Assembly (NCBI GenBank): GCA_018466975.1
Contig: CM031561.1
Coordinates: forward strand, 124,001 to 188,000
Direction: 5' to 3'
From: Sparassis latifolia
Lineage: Eukaryota; Basidiomycota; Agaricomycetes; Polyporales; Sparassidaceae
DNA: 64,000 bases
Shown here one piece after another: positions 34,193-45,770 of the stretch. Both the position numbers and the translations under genes were made by a program. A model generated the notes under the pieces. That model saw nothing but the letters and a program-made list of their open reading frames with translations. It was not told where the DNA came from and did not search any database. Positions within the stretch are counted from its first letter, which is position 1. Every line of letters starts with the position of its first letter.

Positions 34193-36429
34193 CTACGATG
34201 GACTCCGACTCACATTCCTATCAGCTGCTGGCTCCTGGTGACACCTACTGCTGTTCTCCCTCGTGTCATATGGAGAAGCTGCTATCCGCACGCCTTGCGC
34301 ATGATGCCCATGAGCATCATCACCGACCCAGCTAATGGCTCTTCGACGGCCAGTTGAGTCAGGCGTAGATAACGGGTCGCGTTCGACATCCTGCGATTGA
34401 GGGCGAACGGGTTCGTCTCGTGGAGGAGTATTGATTATGAGGACACGCTGTGGAGTGCAACGAATGAGTCTCCGTGGCGTTATTAAGTGGGGAATTAGAC
34501 ACTTACTTGAGCAGGAGATAGCCCATAGAGGCTGACAAAACTCTGCCTGTTCCTCAGGATAGGTGTAATTTGGTCCGCGTGTAGCTTTACTGGATTGCGT
34601 CTACCCAAGCTCCCTGCCCTGACGATTCTCAAAGCGGGGTTGTCGCCATCGGGTGGATCAAGGTAATCGCTGCGCGCTTCCTCGTCATCCTGAGAAAGGC
34701 TCGGTTCTGTACTCTCCTCGACGATGGGTGTCGGAGCCCACGTGATTATGAATACTCCAGCGAACGTCGCACAACAACCGTAAAAGAAAGTTACGAGCTC
34801 GTGAAACGTGGCCTTCTTGAAATCTCCGTACAGTATCGCAGATCCGACGATAGCCGACAGAGTGAACATCACGAATTGAGTAGGAACGACAACCTATGAA
34901 CACAGAAAAGTCCAATATTTAGATCCTTCCGAGTATAGGAAAATAGCCCGCACCTTGCTGTCGAATCGCATCAGAGCACGATTCAAATATTTAATTTGAC
35001 CAACTCCAGTACAAAGAAGAACCTATCCAACGAATTCCTCTTAGACGTTCAACATGAATGCTCGCGAAGGCAAGAAGTACTCGCCGCAAGCACTGGATAA
35101 GTGACCCATTCGGCGAATATTTCAAACCACTCCAATGTGATCAGGGTCGACATGGCCTTGGTCGACAGAACAGTAAAACCACCTGATAGACCGGGTCAGT
35201 TACTTCGGTTGTGAACTAGTGCTGTCTGTCTCACCAAATAACGCACAAAGCCCGACGTCTACGTAAACGTAACTTCTCCCTATACTCCCTTCGGACAGTC
35301 CTGACAGGATAATGATGCCTGTGATATACACGATTGAATATACGATGAAAGGGCGTTGCTTAATTGCCTCAATGAGGCCTTGGGGGTCCAACCGAACATC
35401 GGAAGGATTGGTGGAGAGAACCACCGTGATAGCTCCAATTACAGCGATGACGATGCCAAAGAAATCACGCTGGCAGACAGCACAAATAAGCTTACGCGCC
35501 TCCTCCCAATAGAACAGCTTACTTTGCGAAAACGTTCCTTGAGCATCAGTGGAGCGAACAGGCAATTGGCAATGAGCGCAAACTAGGTGATGTGCGTATG
35601 AGTGCGTTCCACAAGCCAGAACAACGATTAAATACTCACTGTGCCCAGAGGAGCTACCACCGAAGCCGGTGCAAATGCGTACGAAATGAAATTCCCCATC
35701 TCGCCGACATTCATCAACAAGAACCCAACCCACCTATCAGTGCACACATATCACCTTCTGTAGTTATGTTGCACACGCTAGGAGTGGGCATACGCACCAT
35801 AACTTGGACTTAAGGTAGTCGCTCTCGTTTCCATTGTTGGAACTGTTTCCTCTCTCCTCAGTGCTACTGTTCTTTGTACGGCCATCCCCTGGCGACAAAA
35901 TTGGAACAACATCCACAGGGTCCAGAGCGGCGAGGTGGGACTGGTCAGTATCTTTCATCGGGTGCGTGTCGTGTCGGCTAATACGAGAGAGCCTCGAGAA
36001 GATGGTAGGTTTCTTGGTGGGCCTGAGGGTAACGGAAGTTCCATAGGCGGGAGACGGTGTCCCATTCGAAGTGCTCAATAGAGGTTCTGTTTCTATCAAA
36101 GCCACTGCCCTGTTCGAAACGTCGGCCCCACCTTCTGTAAACGATGTAGCTTGGGAATCGTCCGCTTCGGATGTCGCTGAGCCTTCTTGCCCAGCGTTCC
36201 ATTCGAGACGTCGGTCAGCAGTCTCCCGCGCCCTCTCCAACCGTTTGTGGGCGAGTTTCTGGCAATTCAAGGCCAAGGAGATGAGGACATTTCCAGAGAC
36301 AGCGACCACAATGCCAGCAATAGTTGCATTCGTCAGATGTGGGAGTCGGGCGATAACATCCGGGTCTTTGAAGAGCATGAACAGAACATTTGACGGGATG
36401 GGTGAAGCAGCGAGGGGTATATACATCAT
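34193..36429 (-). CDS. NIPA-family (DUF803) magnesium transporter-like protein
   Basis: Multi-pass membrane protein of the drug/metabolite transporter superfamily. Animal NIPA proteins carry Mg2+. ATG at 36,429. Helix 1 is ATIAGIVVAVSGNVLISLAL, followed by a family-typical NCQKLAHKRL and a long hydrophilic insert (about 150 residues, Ser/Thr/Asp-rich) before the second helix. The conserved core follows over introns: GEMGNFISYAFAPASVVAPL, ANCLFAPLMLKERF, DFFGIVIAVIGAITVVLS, GVGQIKYLNRALMRFDSKVV, VMFTLSAIVGSAILYGDF, and CCATFAGVFIITWAP. The cytosolic tail continues after an intron at GTAAGTGTC (about 34,508) and ends at TAG 34,193. The N-terminal insert is larger than in animal members. Confidence 0.9.
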
Positions 36430-36666
36430 TAGTCCGCTCTAATGGGTATTAGCTAGCTCAAGATAAGTTTGCAATGCGTCACAGAATGCTGAACATGGTG
36501 GATGCAAGCAGGACCGGGCCCGGCAAAGTTGAAGTATACACGACGCACGTGCTCGTGTTTCCGGCGTATACAGCTTGTCTCAAACCCACAAGTCCGTTTG
36601 AATAACTCTCCGACGGTATCCCCCTGGCCTTTCCTTCCATTCAGGATAGCTTCGAAGTGACTTGAC
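36430..36666. promoter_or_regulatory. Divergent promoter of NIPA and SEC12 genes
   Basis: A 237-bp gap between opposing start codons. No nameable motif seen. Confidence 0.3.
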
Positions 36667-38348
36667 ATGCGCACGAAGCACACGTCCCATCCACTTTCTG
36701 CCTTCCCCGTCTATTCATGTGCTTTCGTGTCATCCAATGAATTCGTGTTGGGTGGAGGTGGGGGTCAATCTAGGAGTGGTATCAAGAACAAGTTGGTATG
36801 TCACATATAAGCTCTGCTGCATGCTTATTTAGCACTGATACCTCTCTAGAGACTATATCGCGCGGAGAATGACAAGAAGCTAGAACTATTGCAGGAGCTG
36901 GAGCTCGAATCCGGTGAAGATGCCCCCATGAGCATGGCTGCCCACCCAAAGAATAAGGATTTTGCCTGCGGTGTCAATAGCTCTGCTGAGAATATGCGAA
37001 GCGGTGACAACCAGAATTGTCGGTTATACAGTGTCGAGGATCACAAGTGAATACTCCGCGTGTACGATCCCCTCTATTTATTCTCTCATTATCATTCAGG
37101 ATAAAGGCATTGGGTAGCCGAAGCACGCTGGTATTGAAAGAGGCAGAGGATGACTTCCAGGTTCGTCCACGTAACTCATACTGAACCTTTACTGACCGTG
37201 CCACAGAAAGTCACGGTCTTCTCCCCAGATGGTATCCTATTAGCTGTGAGCGGCTCACGGGATGTAAGCATGCTGATCTTGGAATTCTGATGATATACTG
37301 CGAGTTGACTCTGTTCATCAGCTTTCCCTATTGTACTACCCCTCTCTTTCCCCTGCAGCTCTACCTGTCCACTTAGACAAGGGGGAAATATATGACGCTT
37401 CCTTCTCTGCCAAGACAGTACGTCAGTTTGTACCCTCTGTTTCTCACCATTTACGTTTCGCAGTTGGTCATTGCTACAACAGTCAATCTTCTGGTGTATG
37501 CTCTACCGTCGTCAGACATACCTGAAAAAAGTGATAAGGCGACCGGAAAGCAGAAACAGATACCTCCTGTAGAGCTCTGTCTGCTGAAGACTGTAGACCG
37601 GCCCAATCTACCTGGTAAAGATGCAGGTGGTAGTTTCCGCTCTGTGAGGTATAAACGTTGTTGATGTCTGCATACTTGCATGCATATACTAACGACAATG
37701 CTAACAGGTATCATCCTCTTGACGAGAACACTCTCTATACCGTAATCAATACCATTCCGCCACGGACTCGCACGAAGTCGACACCTAGGCGGGCTTTTAT
37801 CTGCAAGTGGAATGCCGAGACATGGGAAGTGATTCGGTCGAGGAAGGTCGGAGATCGAGGATTGACGTGTTTCGACGTGAGGTGGGCCGAAGCACACTAC
37901 ATTTATGTCACACAATACTCAAGTCGTATTTCATAGCCCGAATGGTAAGCTATTGGCATTTGGATCTGCAGATTATACGGTTGGGATATTGGACGCGCAA
38001 ACACTTGCTGTAGGTTACTTGTCTCAATTACATTTTTTTTGTTGTTCATTCGTGCGTGTCGTTTCTACAGCCTCTTCTGGACGTCCTGAAGGCACATGAG
38101 TTTCCGCCCACAACGCTTCGATTTAACACAACGTCGAACTTGTTGATTTCAGGCAGTGCAGACAGCACTGTACGGATTGTCACTATTCCCGATACGTTAG
38201 CCGCAGCATGTGAGCTCCCCCTCCTCTCGTACGGTACATGTACTCACTGTGGTTATCTCTAGCATGGAGTTCGTGGATCCTCATCATTGTTACTTTACTC
38301 GTCATTATCTTCGCGATACTTGCTCAGCAAATGCACCATCATCTCTGA
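36667..38348 (+). CDS. SEC12: Sec12/PREB guanine nucleotide exchange factor for Sar1
   Basis: ER membrane protein that loads Sar1 with GTP to start COPII coat assembly. ATG at 36,667 (RTKHTSHPLSAFPVYSCAF). The Gly-rich loop GGGGGQSRSGIKN near residue 33 is the Sec12 catalytic K-loop region. WD-type blades follow across about eight introns: RLYRAENDKKLELLQELELE, FSPDGILLAVSGSRD, FICKWNAETWEVIRSRKVGD, FHSPNGKLLAFGSADYTVG and FNTTSNLLISGSADSTVRI. The last exon is a single hydrophobic helix (SSWILIIVTLLVIIFAILAQ) with a short His-rich tail, TGA at 38,346-38,348. The membrane helix orients the propeller to the cytosol. Confidence 0.92.
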
Positions 38349-38544
38349 CATCACGACGCCTATGGTTTATCTGCTATGTTTAATTGTGACTTCGGTTGTT
38401 CTTATACCAGGTTGTCCCTCTGACAGTTACGTAGTGTCCCTACGGCATTGTACAATACTTCATTAGTACAGGATATACTGCTTTACTGGATGAGCGCTGT
38501 CCGTGCGGGCACCTACAGTCTGCATTCGCTGAACACAGCGAGTC

Positions 38545-39368
38545 CTAATCATAATCCTCCTCTTCTACTAATTTTCGCTTGATACCATTCGTAGCAGTGG
38601 GACCTGCGGCAGAGACATCTTCCATAGGCTCATCTCCACTTTCCTCCTCTTCCTCGTCTCCCGCGGCTCCAAAGAGGCCATCCTCTTCCACGTCACTTCC
38701 TTCTTCAGCAGCTGCCACCCCCGGTGTCATCATCTCCACGTCGGACGGTGTTTGTAGGACGCCTTCTGGTGCAACTAGTGGTACTGACACATCGTACTGC
38801 GCCTGTCGAGGTTGAGAAGGCGGGATGGCCGCAGGCTCCATGTCTTCATCCTCAGACTCGGATTCGTCTATTTCCTCCGCTTCCTCGTCGTAGAGTTTAA
38901 CGCCCGGAGGTGGTTTGTTGGGGATAAGGTCGAAATCCACTGCAGTGAGACACTCGGATGATGGGGGCAGCCGCACACCGAACACCTCGGGCGCAGCGGG
39001 TAGTGGCATAGAATTTGCCTGTGTGGCGAGGGAGAGTGTATACTACTCACAGCCTTTGGAGTAAGACGTAGTATTGGAATATGGGCTCCGCCGCGCACCT
39101 CTTTTGGGACCCGTCCCCCGAACTCCCAGCCCACACGCGCCTGCACTGCGAGGACCACATCGTCCATCTCAACTTTCCCCGAGCGACCTGCATGCTCGGC
39201 GTACACTAACGCGTCGGAGAGAACTTGAGTTGTATATCTGTGTGAGAACTCGAGCAGTTGGTGGAGAACGCCTGGCTGAGCGTCCTGAACAGTGGGAGTA
39301 GAAGCAAGAAGTAAAGCGATAGCCCGAGAGGAAGGAGGAAGATTATCAGCAGCAGCAGATCGTGACAT
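38545..39368 (-). CDS. TAF9: TFIID/SAGA subunit TAF9
   Basis: Histone-fold subunit shared by TFIID and SAGA that pairs with TAF6. ATG at 39,368 (SRSAAADNLPPSSRAIALLL). The histone fold covers about residues 15-80, with GVLHQLLEFSHRYTTQVLSD, ALVYAEHAGR and VEMDDVVLAVQARVGWEF. The conserved follow-on block is IPILRLTPKA, after which one intron (about 39,050-39,010) leads to SMPLPAAPEVFGVRLPPSSE and a strongly acidic tail. Stop TAG 38,545. About 255 residues, normal for fungi. Confidence 0.94.
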
Positions 39369-39597
39369 GAATGAGTCCGAGTAATCCAGTAACAAGTATG
39401 TAGTTTCGCTTAGTACGTTGAAGGGGACGACTTAGTTCGAACATTGGCAAGCGCGTCGGCGTTGAGTAGGATTGTGACCCAAAAAGGCAAGCGGCAGCAA
39501 TTCTGCGACGTGTCGTAAATGAACTTTTTGTTTTGGTGTACTTCAGAAACCGCGACTTCAGCATGCATATGATCAAAGAGGCCACATCCAACATCAA

Positions 39598-41653
39598 TCA
39601 GATATCCTCCTTGGGCGACATTACGTCGTCCATCAGACGCTCGAACTCCGTCTCCATCTCTCTCACAGCATCACCCACAGGCGGCAAAATCGGCACTGCC
39701 TTCGAATCGTCCCTTGTGCGATCAGCAATGTTCTTCTCCACATACAGGCCAGCCTTCTTGACCCTAGCAACCTGCGCTTCCTTCAGCAGCCGCCTACCGC
39801 CACTGTAGAAGAACAATAGCGCCCCCCCAATCATCCAGTGGCCATACCATTGCAGCGCGCTCCATCCGGCGAGCGAATCGTGCATCGTGAGTAACATGAA
39901 CGGTGCTCCAGCATAATTGAGCATCAGTGTGGTGCACACGATTCCGGCAAGGTCATAGAGTCGTTTCAACGGCGTCTGGGGCGGAGGAGGGGCGGTTCGA
40001 CTTGCCACGTAGGTCGGAGGAAGGAACAGAGGGCGGAGATAAGCTCTGCAGAGACGACCAGCAGTTTGCATAAAGCCTCCAGTAACGAAGGTTAGGTAGT
40101 AGCCTCCCGAAATTCCATGCTGTTGCGGGGCAATTTGAGAAAAAATAAGTTTCGGAGCTCTCTCGTAACTACTCACCCAGAAAGCACTGGTCGCAAAAGT
40201 AATCATACTACTTCGAAATCCCGGCTTCTTGCCTTTAGGCGTGACACGCTTGTAAACGCATTCCCTGAGCCAGATGTTTGCCTTCATGTTCCAGTTGTCA
40301 AGTAGAACCTTCATGTTAGGGGCGAACTCTATAAACCAGACATTCACATTCGCAGCGCCTTCCCATCGTGTACCCCCAGAAGAGGTGTAACCACTGAAGC
40401 CAAATCCAGTAAGAATTGCTGCTCCCTAAAAGCATCGTGATTGTTGAGGCGTAAATGAACATGGCGCTCGATGACGTACCTCGGTAAGGGTCCATACCGC
40501 GTAGTACTTGGTCCTCTCAAAGAGACCTGAGATCTGGAAGAACAAGAATCTATGACATCGATCAGTCTGCTGTTTTGACAGTTCAGCCGTAGAACATACC
40601 GATATAGGAAGCTCTTCGTCTTGAACCATTCCTGAGCTGTCGCACTGTAACTGAACGTAGATATGCCAGTCACATAAATCCCCAGTAGAGCCAATCCAAT
40701 GACCATCTTGCGATAGGCTACGCGTTTCCTCCCGTGCGGTACAAGCCTGCGGTTCTTGTCTACAACTGGCTTCTTGTAGATAGTGCCATCTATCAAAGCC
40801 ACGTAATCTGCATATTCTAGATAAGGTCCTACAAGAACGCTAGGGAAATATAAACTACAAGTATGGATTCTTCAGACAAATCGGAGAAACACTTACAAGC
40901 AGTAACACTTACCTGTATCCAAGAAATTCTACTAGAGATGGGTATTGCAAAACACGCTTCTCTCGCTGCCACTGATCTAATTCCTGAAAACGTAATCAGG
41001 ATTGTCGTTGATGTTCGACCGACCACGCAAGCACTGACTTCAACAGGTCGTCTGCTATCCCAGACATTCCATGCGAAGGTCGTAAGTTTCATGGTCAACA
41101 CCATTTGAGGACCAGTAATCTCGAACGTTTCGTAGCTCTGATTACGAAAAGTTCTGATTACATGGCTGAACAGCATCGTACGTTGAGACTCCGCCAACTT
41201 GAGGACAAGTGAAGTCTCACTTTGCAGTTAGATGACCCATGACGAAACTTGAACACCAGCATCAGACTCATATTAAAGGTGACTTGCGAAACTAGTACAG
41301 TGGTGACTCACGCGAACACAATCCACGGCATTCGGCCCCTCTTGATTTTCGCAGCCAAGAAGTACGTACCCAAAACGCTAACAAGAAGTTGTAGGGTTCC
41401 AGACCACAGATTGAGGACGGGAAGAAAGTAGAAGAGGCTGATGGCGATGTTGAATAGATGCTTCATCGTGGGCTTCGAGGTAGGTATACGGATAAAAACG
41501 CTGCCCAGAGGGTAAGACACCAAAAGACAGAATATTAGCTTGTCGACAAAATATCAGCTAAATCGCTAGTTCTGGAAGATTATAACTTCGCACCTTGACT
41601 TGATCTATAGACACTCCTAGCGACGTAGCCAACGGAAGGAAGACAATATCCAT
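39598..41653 (-). CDS. ALE1: MBOAT-family lysophospholipid acyltransferase (Ale1/LPCAT-like)
   Basis: ER multi-pass acyltransferase that re-acylates lysophospholipids with acyl-CoA in the Lands cycle. ATG at 41,653 (DIVFLPLATSLGVSIDQVK). Exons over six or more introns encode LIFCLLVSYPLGSVF, MVLTMKLTTFAWNVWDSRRP, QREKRVLQYPSLVEFLGY, LYFPSVLVGPYLEYADYVAL, ISGLFERTKYYAVWTLTE and NWNMKANIWLRECVYKRV with the active-site Asn. They also encode the HGISGGYYLTF region with the catalytic His. The cytosolic tail ends MDDVMSPKEDI at TGA 39,598, charged and plausibly an ER-retrieval end. About 570 residues. It is the last intact gene before the repeat island. Confidence 0.92.
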
Positions 41654-42159
41654 GATAGCATGCCAGTTCGACCGCCAAATTGTCAAAAAGTGGTGTCAAG
41701 ATAGTATCAATGCGAAAGACGACAGCAAGAAGATAGCTGAAGAACTCTAACCCGAACACAGGCCTCAGGTACAGCTCTATATTGGCGGAAGTGCCGCCAG
41801 CGGTAGCAGGTCCGAAGCGTTGGGTGCGCAGGGCAGGCTGGAAACGTGGAAACGTATGAAACATCACAAAAAACCGCGGCTGGATTTTGCCCATTTCGAC
41901 TTGTTGCAAGTATTTGGTACCTTACGATCGCCATGTAATCCCCATAAGTCAACTTTGTAAGGTAATGTAACTATGTCCCGGCTTATATTTGTAATGCAAG
42001 GCTAGAATTAGTTCTATTCGTTGTAACTGCGTCTTCAGTGTGCTACACCGCCAACTTGCACACATGGAAACCATGTGACTAGGCTCATAGATACAGCCTC
42101 TAGTTACCTGGAGGAAGACAGTCGTTCCTTTTGTAATAGAGGCTGAGATTATTATCGAT
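41654..42159. other. Promoter side of ALE1 grading into repeat island
   Basis: Holds the likely ALE1 promoter. The open minus frame 41,707-41,952 is non-conserved in appearance. From about 41,990 sequence becomes AT-rich and transposon-like. Confidence 0.4.
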
Positions 42160-42231
42160 CACCCGCTGAGAAGTCCCCCGTGGGAAACCGGACTTTGAAC
42201 GATGCCGACGGCAATTCGACGCAGGAATCTG

Positions 42232-42266
42232 GAGCATCTCAGAGCATCTCAGAGCATCTCAGAGCA
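42232..42266. repeat. Short tandem repeat, unit AGCATCTCAG x 3.5
   Basis: The 10-bp unit AGCATCTCAG is repeated three full times plus a partial AGCAT. A related CATCTCAGGACATCCTAGG stretch lies at 42,417-42,435, suggesting that the unit expanded from the neighbouring MITE sequence. Confidence 0.8.
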
Positions 42267-42328
42267 TAATCAATTCAGTGCAATCTAGGAAATCAGCTGT
42301 ATCCTCAGTGCTGCTCAGGGTGACCTAG

Positions 42329-42481
42329 GCTGCCTCAGGAAAAATGCTGTGTGGACCTTGCTTTCAGAGCGTCCTAGGACGCTCTGGCAACCCTGGTGCC
42401 CTGGCAGCTCTGAGAGCATCTCAGGACATCCTAGGACAGCTTAGGCTGCTCTAGGGCCACAGGTGATTTTCCTGATGCAGC
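42329..42481. mobile_element. Small MITE with GCTGC(C/A)TCAGGAAAA inverted ends
   Basis: About 153 bp. The left end GCTGCCTCAGGAAAAAT pairs with the right end ATTTTCCTGATGCAGC read in reverse. The interior holds a perfect 22-bp palindrome (42,365-42,386) centred on CCTAGG and many CTCAGG/CCTAGG words. The TCAGGAAAA core is shared with the other MITEs in the window. Confidence 0.55.
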
Positions 42482-42548
42482 TGTGGTTCCCACCATTGTA
42501 TTACAATTGTCCACAACACTGGGCAGGCCATTGTGCACAACTCACCAG

Positions 42549-42629
42549 CATGTGATGGGTATGGGTTTTCTGTAGGTATGGGTGTGGGTATACCTTATCA
42601 GACCCATGGAATACCCATGCTAGACACTA
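42549..42629. mobile_element. End fragment of the GGGTAT-rich MITE
   Basis: About 81 bp nearly identical to the outer end of the element at 49,619-50,064: CATGTGATGGGTATGGGTTT through TACCCATGCTAGACACTA. Only this end is present. Confidence 0.7.
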
Positions 42630-42758
42630 CCCGCAAGTGTCTACATATGCGGTTCAGCACGACTCAAACACAGTTGCTCCATATGGCATTCAGAGGCCGC
42701 CGTGGCCTTCCCATCCTATAGTGTCCCTTCTACGCCATTTTTTACACCTTCATCGGCA

Positions 42759-43025
42759 TCATCTGTAATATCCATGCAACCTCAAGTTAGTAGGCACAAT
42801 CATGAGGGCTATTCCTATCTTCTTCTGGGCTTGTGCAGCTAGTAGCGGAGCATGCATGGCCATCATCTTCCCCTGGCCTGGCACGATGATGAGAAATGTA
42901 TCCTTGCCATGGATGAGGTCCAAGCCATGGTGTAGCTGGAAATTGTGAACCGAGGGAACTCCGCACTTCTGAATGATCAGCGACTTGAGCCATTCCGAAG
43001 AGCCTTCTGCAGGTATGATAGACAT
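42759..43025 (-). pseudogene. RecQ/DEAD-type helicase fragment, decayed
   Basis: The open frame reads FQLHHGLDLIHGKDTFLIIV, PGQGKMMAMHAPLLAAQAQ and IGIALMIVPTNL. This is the Q-motif to Walker A to motif Ia part of a RecQ-like helicase, as found in many repeated copies in basidiomycetes. The Walker A Thr after GK is replaced by Met and the rest of the helicase is missing, so it is a non-functional relic. Confidence 0.6.
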
Positions 43026-43807
43026 AGAGAATCATGTTGATTAATTGCTACATAGCATATAGTATAAGTTACAAAGAGATGTGAGTCGATGCGACACTGA
43101 TGTCTCTGCCACCAACGTGTTTTGGGAATTACAGTTTAGTGCTGATGACGCAGCCGTCCCTTCCGATGTCCGGCACGTAGCTCAAAAACTCCCATGGGGG
43201 ACTTCTCAGTGGGCTCTCAGATAATAATCCTGGACTACCATGTGACAAGGTTATGCCACACAGCCATTTCTCCCATGTTCCTTTGTTCTCTGAACAATGT
43301 TGTATCCACATGTTATCGTGTCTCAGCTCACAGTAGGTAGAGATCAATACATTTATGATATGATTACTTCACCTTGCACCAATGTGAATTCCAACCACTA
43401 TGTAAGGTCAGTCTGCATCTTTTGCCAGTATCGCAAGTCATGCATGTTTGATATGCATTTCAACATGGTATTTGGCACTTCCCAAGTCTCTCGCGAAGCT
43501 GTCAGTTGAGCTTGTCGCTGTCACCATCGCCGTCTGCAGTCGATCACCAGACGACATTTCAAGCTCCCGCATTATTCATACAAAATGATCGTCATTCATG
43601 TATACGAAATGCATACACCAATTCCAAATACACGGCAACTACACCAGAATGAAAGTAATGCTATGCCAGCGCCCACAATCCAGCCGGCCATTCAGGCAGT
43701 ACCAGTGGCCATGCCACTGTCGATGCCGGCTTGAAACAAATTGACGGGTTGCTCGACATTGTCAATCTTTGAGTTGTTGCTCTCACCATGCTTCTTGCGA
43801 TCACTCT

Positions 43808-44336
43808 TACAGCCATTTGCGGAACATAGGGCGCAGGTGCAAAATTTCTATTTTTTGACATTGTACAGTATATCTACAGTGGCGGTGTCATTCTGTACAC
43901 AATTTCTCTGAAAATTAGTGCAACTGAATGGCACGGTGAATATGTAGGGGATGGTGTTGTCAGATTTTTGAAAAGCCTGATTTGAGCATATGTTGAGATA
44001 CCTAACCATCTGCATATAGCATTTCTGAGTTTGTGAGACAGCCATGACACCCAGCTGACAAGTGATCAATGTCTGATATCAGTGGTTGATACCTACAGGT
44101 TTCACCTGTGTGCATGCAATATGGACAATTTACACTGCTATACCTGCTGGTCGCAGTTCTGGCAAATCACACTCTTCAAAATCTGACAAGACCATCCCCT
44201 GGATATTCACTGTGCCATTCAGTTGCACTAATTTTCAGAGATGTCGGATGAGACAATAAGACTATTGTGGATATACTTTACAATGTCAAAAAAATAGAAA
44301 TTTCGTGCCTGTGCCCTATGTTCTGCAAACAGCTGT
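43808..44336. repeat. Diverged inverted repeat (fold-back), arms about 180 bp
   Basis: The left arm (about 43,808-43,985) and right arm (about 44,160-44,336) are inverse copies. They share AAATTTCTATTTTTTGACAT, CTCTGAAAATTAGTGCAACT and GGGGATGGT segments. Identity is moderate, with scattered transitions, and the loop is about 170 bp. Open minus frames cross it but show no domain. Confidence 0.65.
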
Positions 44337-44502
44337 AAGTATGTGTCGCATTGCTCCACCATCAAACAAGATGAGTTGTGTGCATGTGAAGAGAAAGACA
44401 GAACCATGCACTTGTTGACCGCTTTCTGATCTCCCTCAGCCTTCTCGTGGATGAATGTCAATCTTTCGTTCACCTTTCTCTAGTACATCTTCTCATCATA
44501 CT

Positions 44503-44948
44503 TAGTGTCTAGCATGGGTATTCCATGGGTCTGATAAGATATACCCACACCCATACCCACACAAAACCCATACCCATCACATGGGTATGGGTTTTCCATG
44601 GGTTGGGTATGGGTCAGCTATGGGTCTGTATGGATCAAGACCCATCATGGGTATCCCATGGGTTGCAGTGTGGGAGTCATAGTACAATAGCAGTATGCAA
44701 GTCTTTGCACTGTCACCTGCCATGCTTTTGAAGTGATGAGATGGCTGTGTGTGATCACAGGTTTGAATTACCTAATAAAGGTACTGTACAGTTATGCCAC
44801 CACCACACTTCTGGAACCCTATCTTTATAACAAACCCATAAGATGGCTCATGGGTTTCCATGGGTTACTTACTGCTGACCCACACCCATACCCATGGATA
44901 CCCATACTTATAACCTATGTGGGTTGGCAATACCCATGCCATACACTA
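44503..44948. mobile_element. GGGTAT-rich MITE with TA target, left copy
   Basis: 446 bp bounded by TAGTGTCTAGCATGGGTATT and AATACCCATGCCATACACTA, inverted ends of about 20 bp that differ at two or three places. The ends fit a TA target duplication with GTGT termini (Tc1/mariner-like style). The interior is full of CCCATACCCA/TGGGTATGGG words. The outer end coincides exactly with the outer edge of the giant inverted repeat. Confidence 0.7.
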
Positions 44949-45553
44949 GTCGAGACACTTTAGTAGCCAGTTCTCTGGTTTCAATACAAGTTGTTGAGAC
45001 TTGAGCAAAGCCGAGCTTTCAACACACTTAACAACTGAATAAGTACTTGGAACATGGTTAGAGACATGTCAGATCTGCACAAACCGAGACAGTATATTCG
45101 GACTTAGTCTAGGATCATTGTCCACCTACCCTCTGAGAACTGCCCAATGCCGATGACAGGCTGTAGCGACATTTCCTTGCATTTTGTGGACTCGGAGGAG
45201 GTTGAACTTTAATGTCCTGCACCTCCGCGCACAAATCTCTCTATGTGTGCAACACATAATGCACATTAATCTGTGTGTTCACTGAGATTCTTGAGCACTC
45301 ACAAAGCTACACTGTTTTAGCCTGATTATCCAGAATTTTTCAGTGAGCAAAATCACGAGCTTCAGGTTGCATTGGCATGATATTCCCATGAGGCGGTCCT
45401 CAGAGGCCGGTCGGTAATGATCTCAGCCTCTAAGTATTAGAAAGGAATGACTTCCGAGTCAATGCAGCAGTGGTGATCAGATTAATACAGTGGTTTGCAT
45501 ATGAAACTGCAGTCGCTGATGCGCAGCGCTGTGCACTGTTTGTTTCGGCCAAA

Positions 45554-45770
45554 TACATCAGGAAAACCCAACTTTCTCTTATGGACTTATTTAGACTTTT
45601 GGGTCTGAGAACCCTTATTTAAGGCCATAAGTGTTCAAATAAGTCAAATTTCAGACACTCAGGGAATATGCCTTAGGCCCTTTTTGTCCTTATATCCTTA
45701 AATAAGGACCATAAGTCCATTTAAGTTATTTAAGTGTCCTTTTAAGGAAAAGTGGGGTTTTCCTGATGTA
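45554..45770. mobile_element. MITE with TACATCAGGAAAACCC inverted ends, left copy
   Basis: 217 bp. Ends TACATCAGGAAAACCCAACT and, inverted, TACATCAGGAAAACCCCACT. The interior is AT-rich with repeated CTTATTTAAG and AAATAAGGAC words that make it highly self-complementary. Confidence 0.8.

Larger units (their letters stand above)
42160..43212. repeat. Widely spaced inverted repeat ends, possible decayed DNA element
   Basis: CGCTGAGAAGTCCCCCGTGG near 42,163 is matched in inverse orientation by CCATGGGGGACTTCTCAGTG near 43,192, and the similarity extends to about 35 bp. The two copies bracket about 1 kb that includes the small MITE and a helicase fragment. It could be an old transposon whose ends survive, or two solo ends. 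Confidence 0.3.

Noticed and set aside
42549..44948. GGGTAT/CCCATA-rich stretches as interstitial telomere repeats
   Set aside because: They are not in regular register and lie within elements that have defined inverted ends, so they belong to a MITE.
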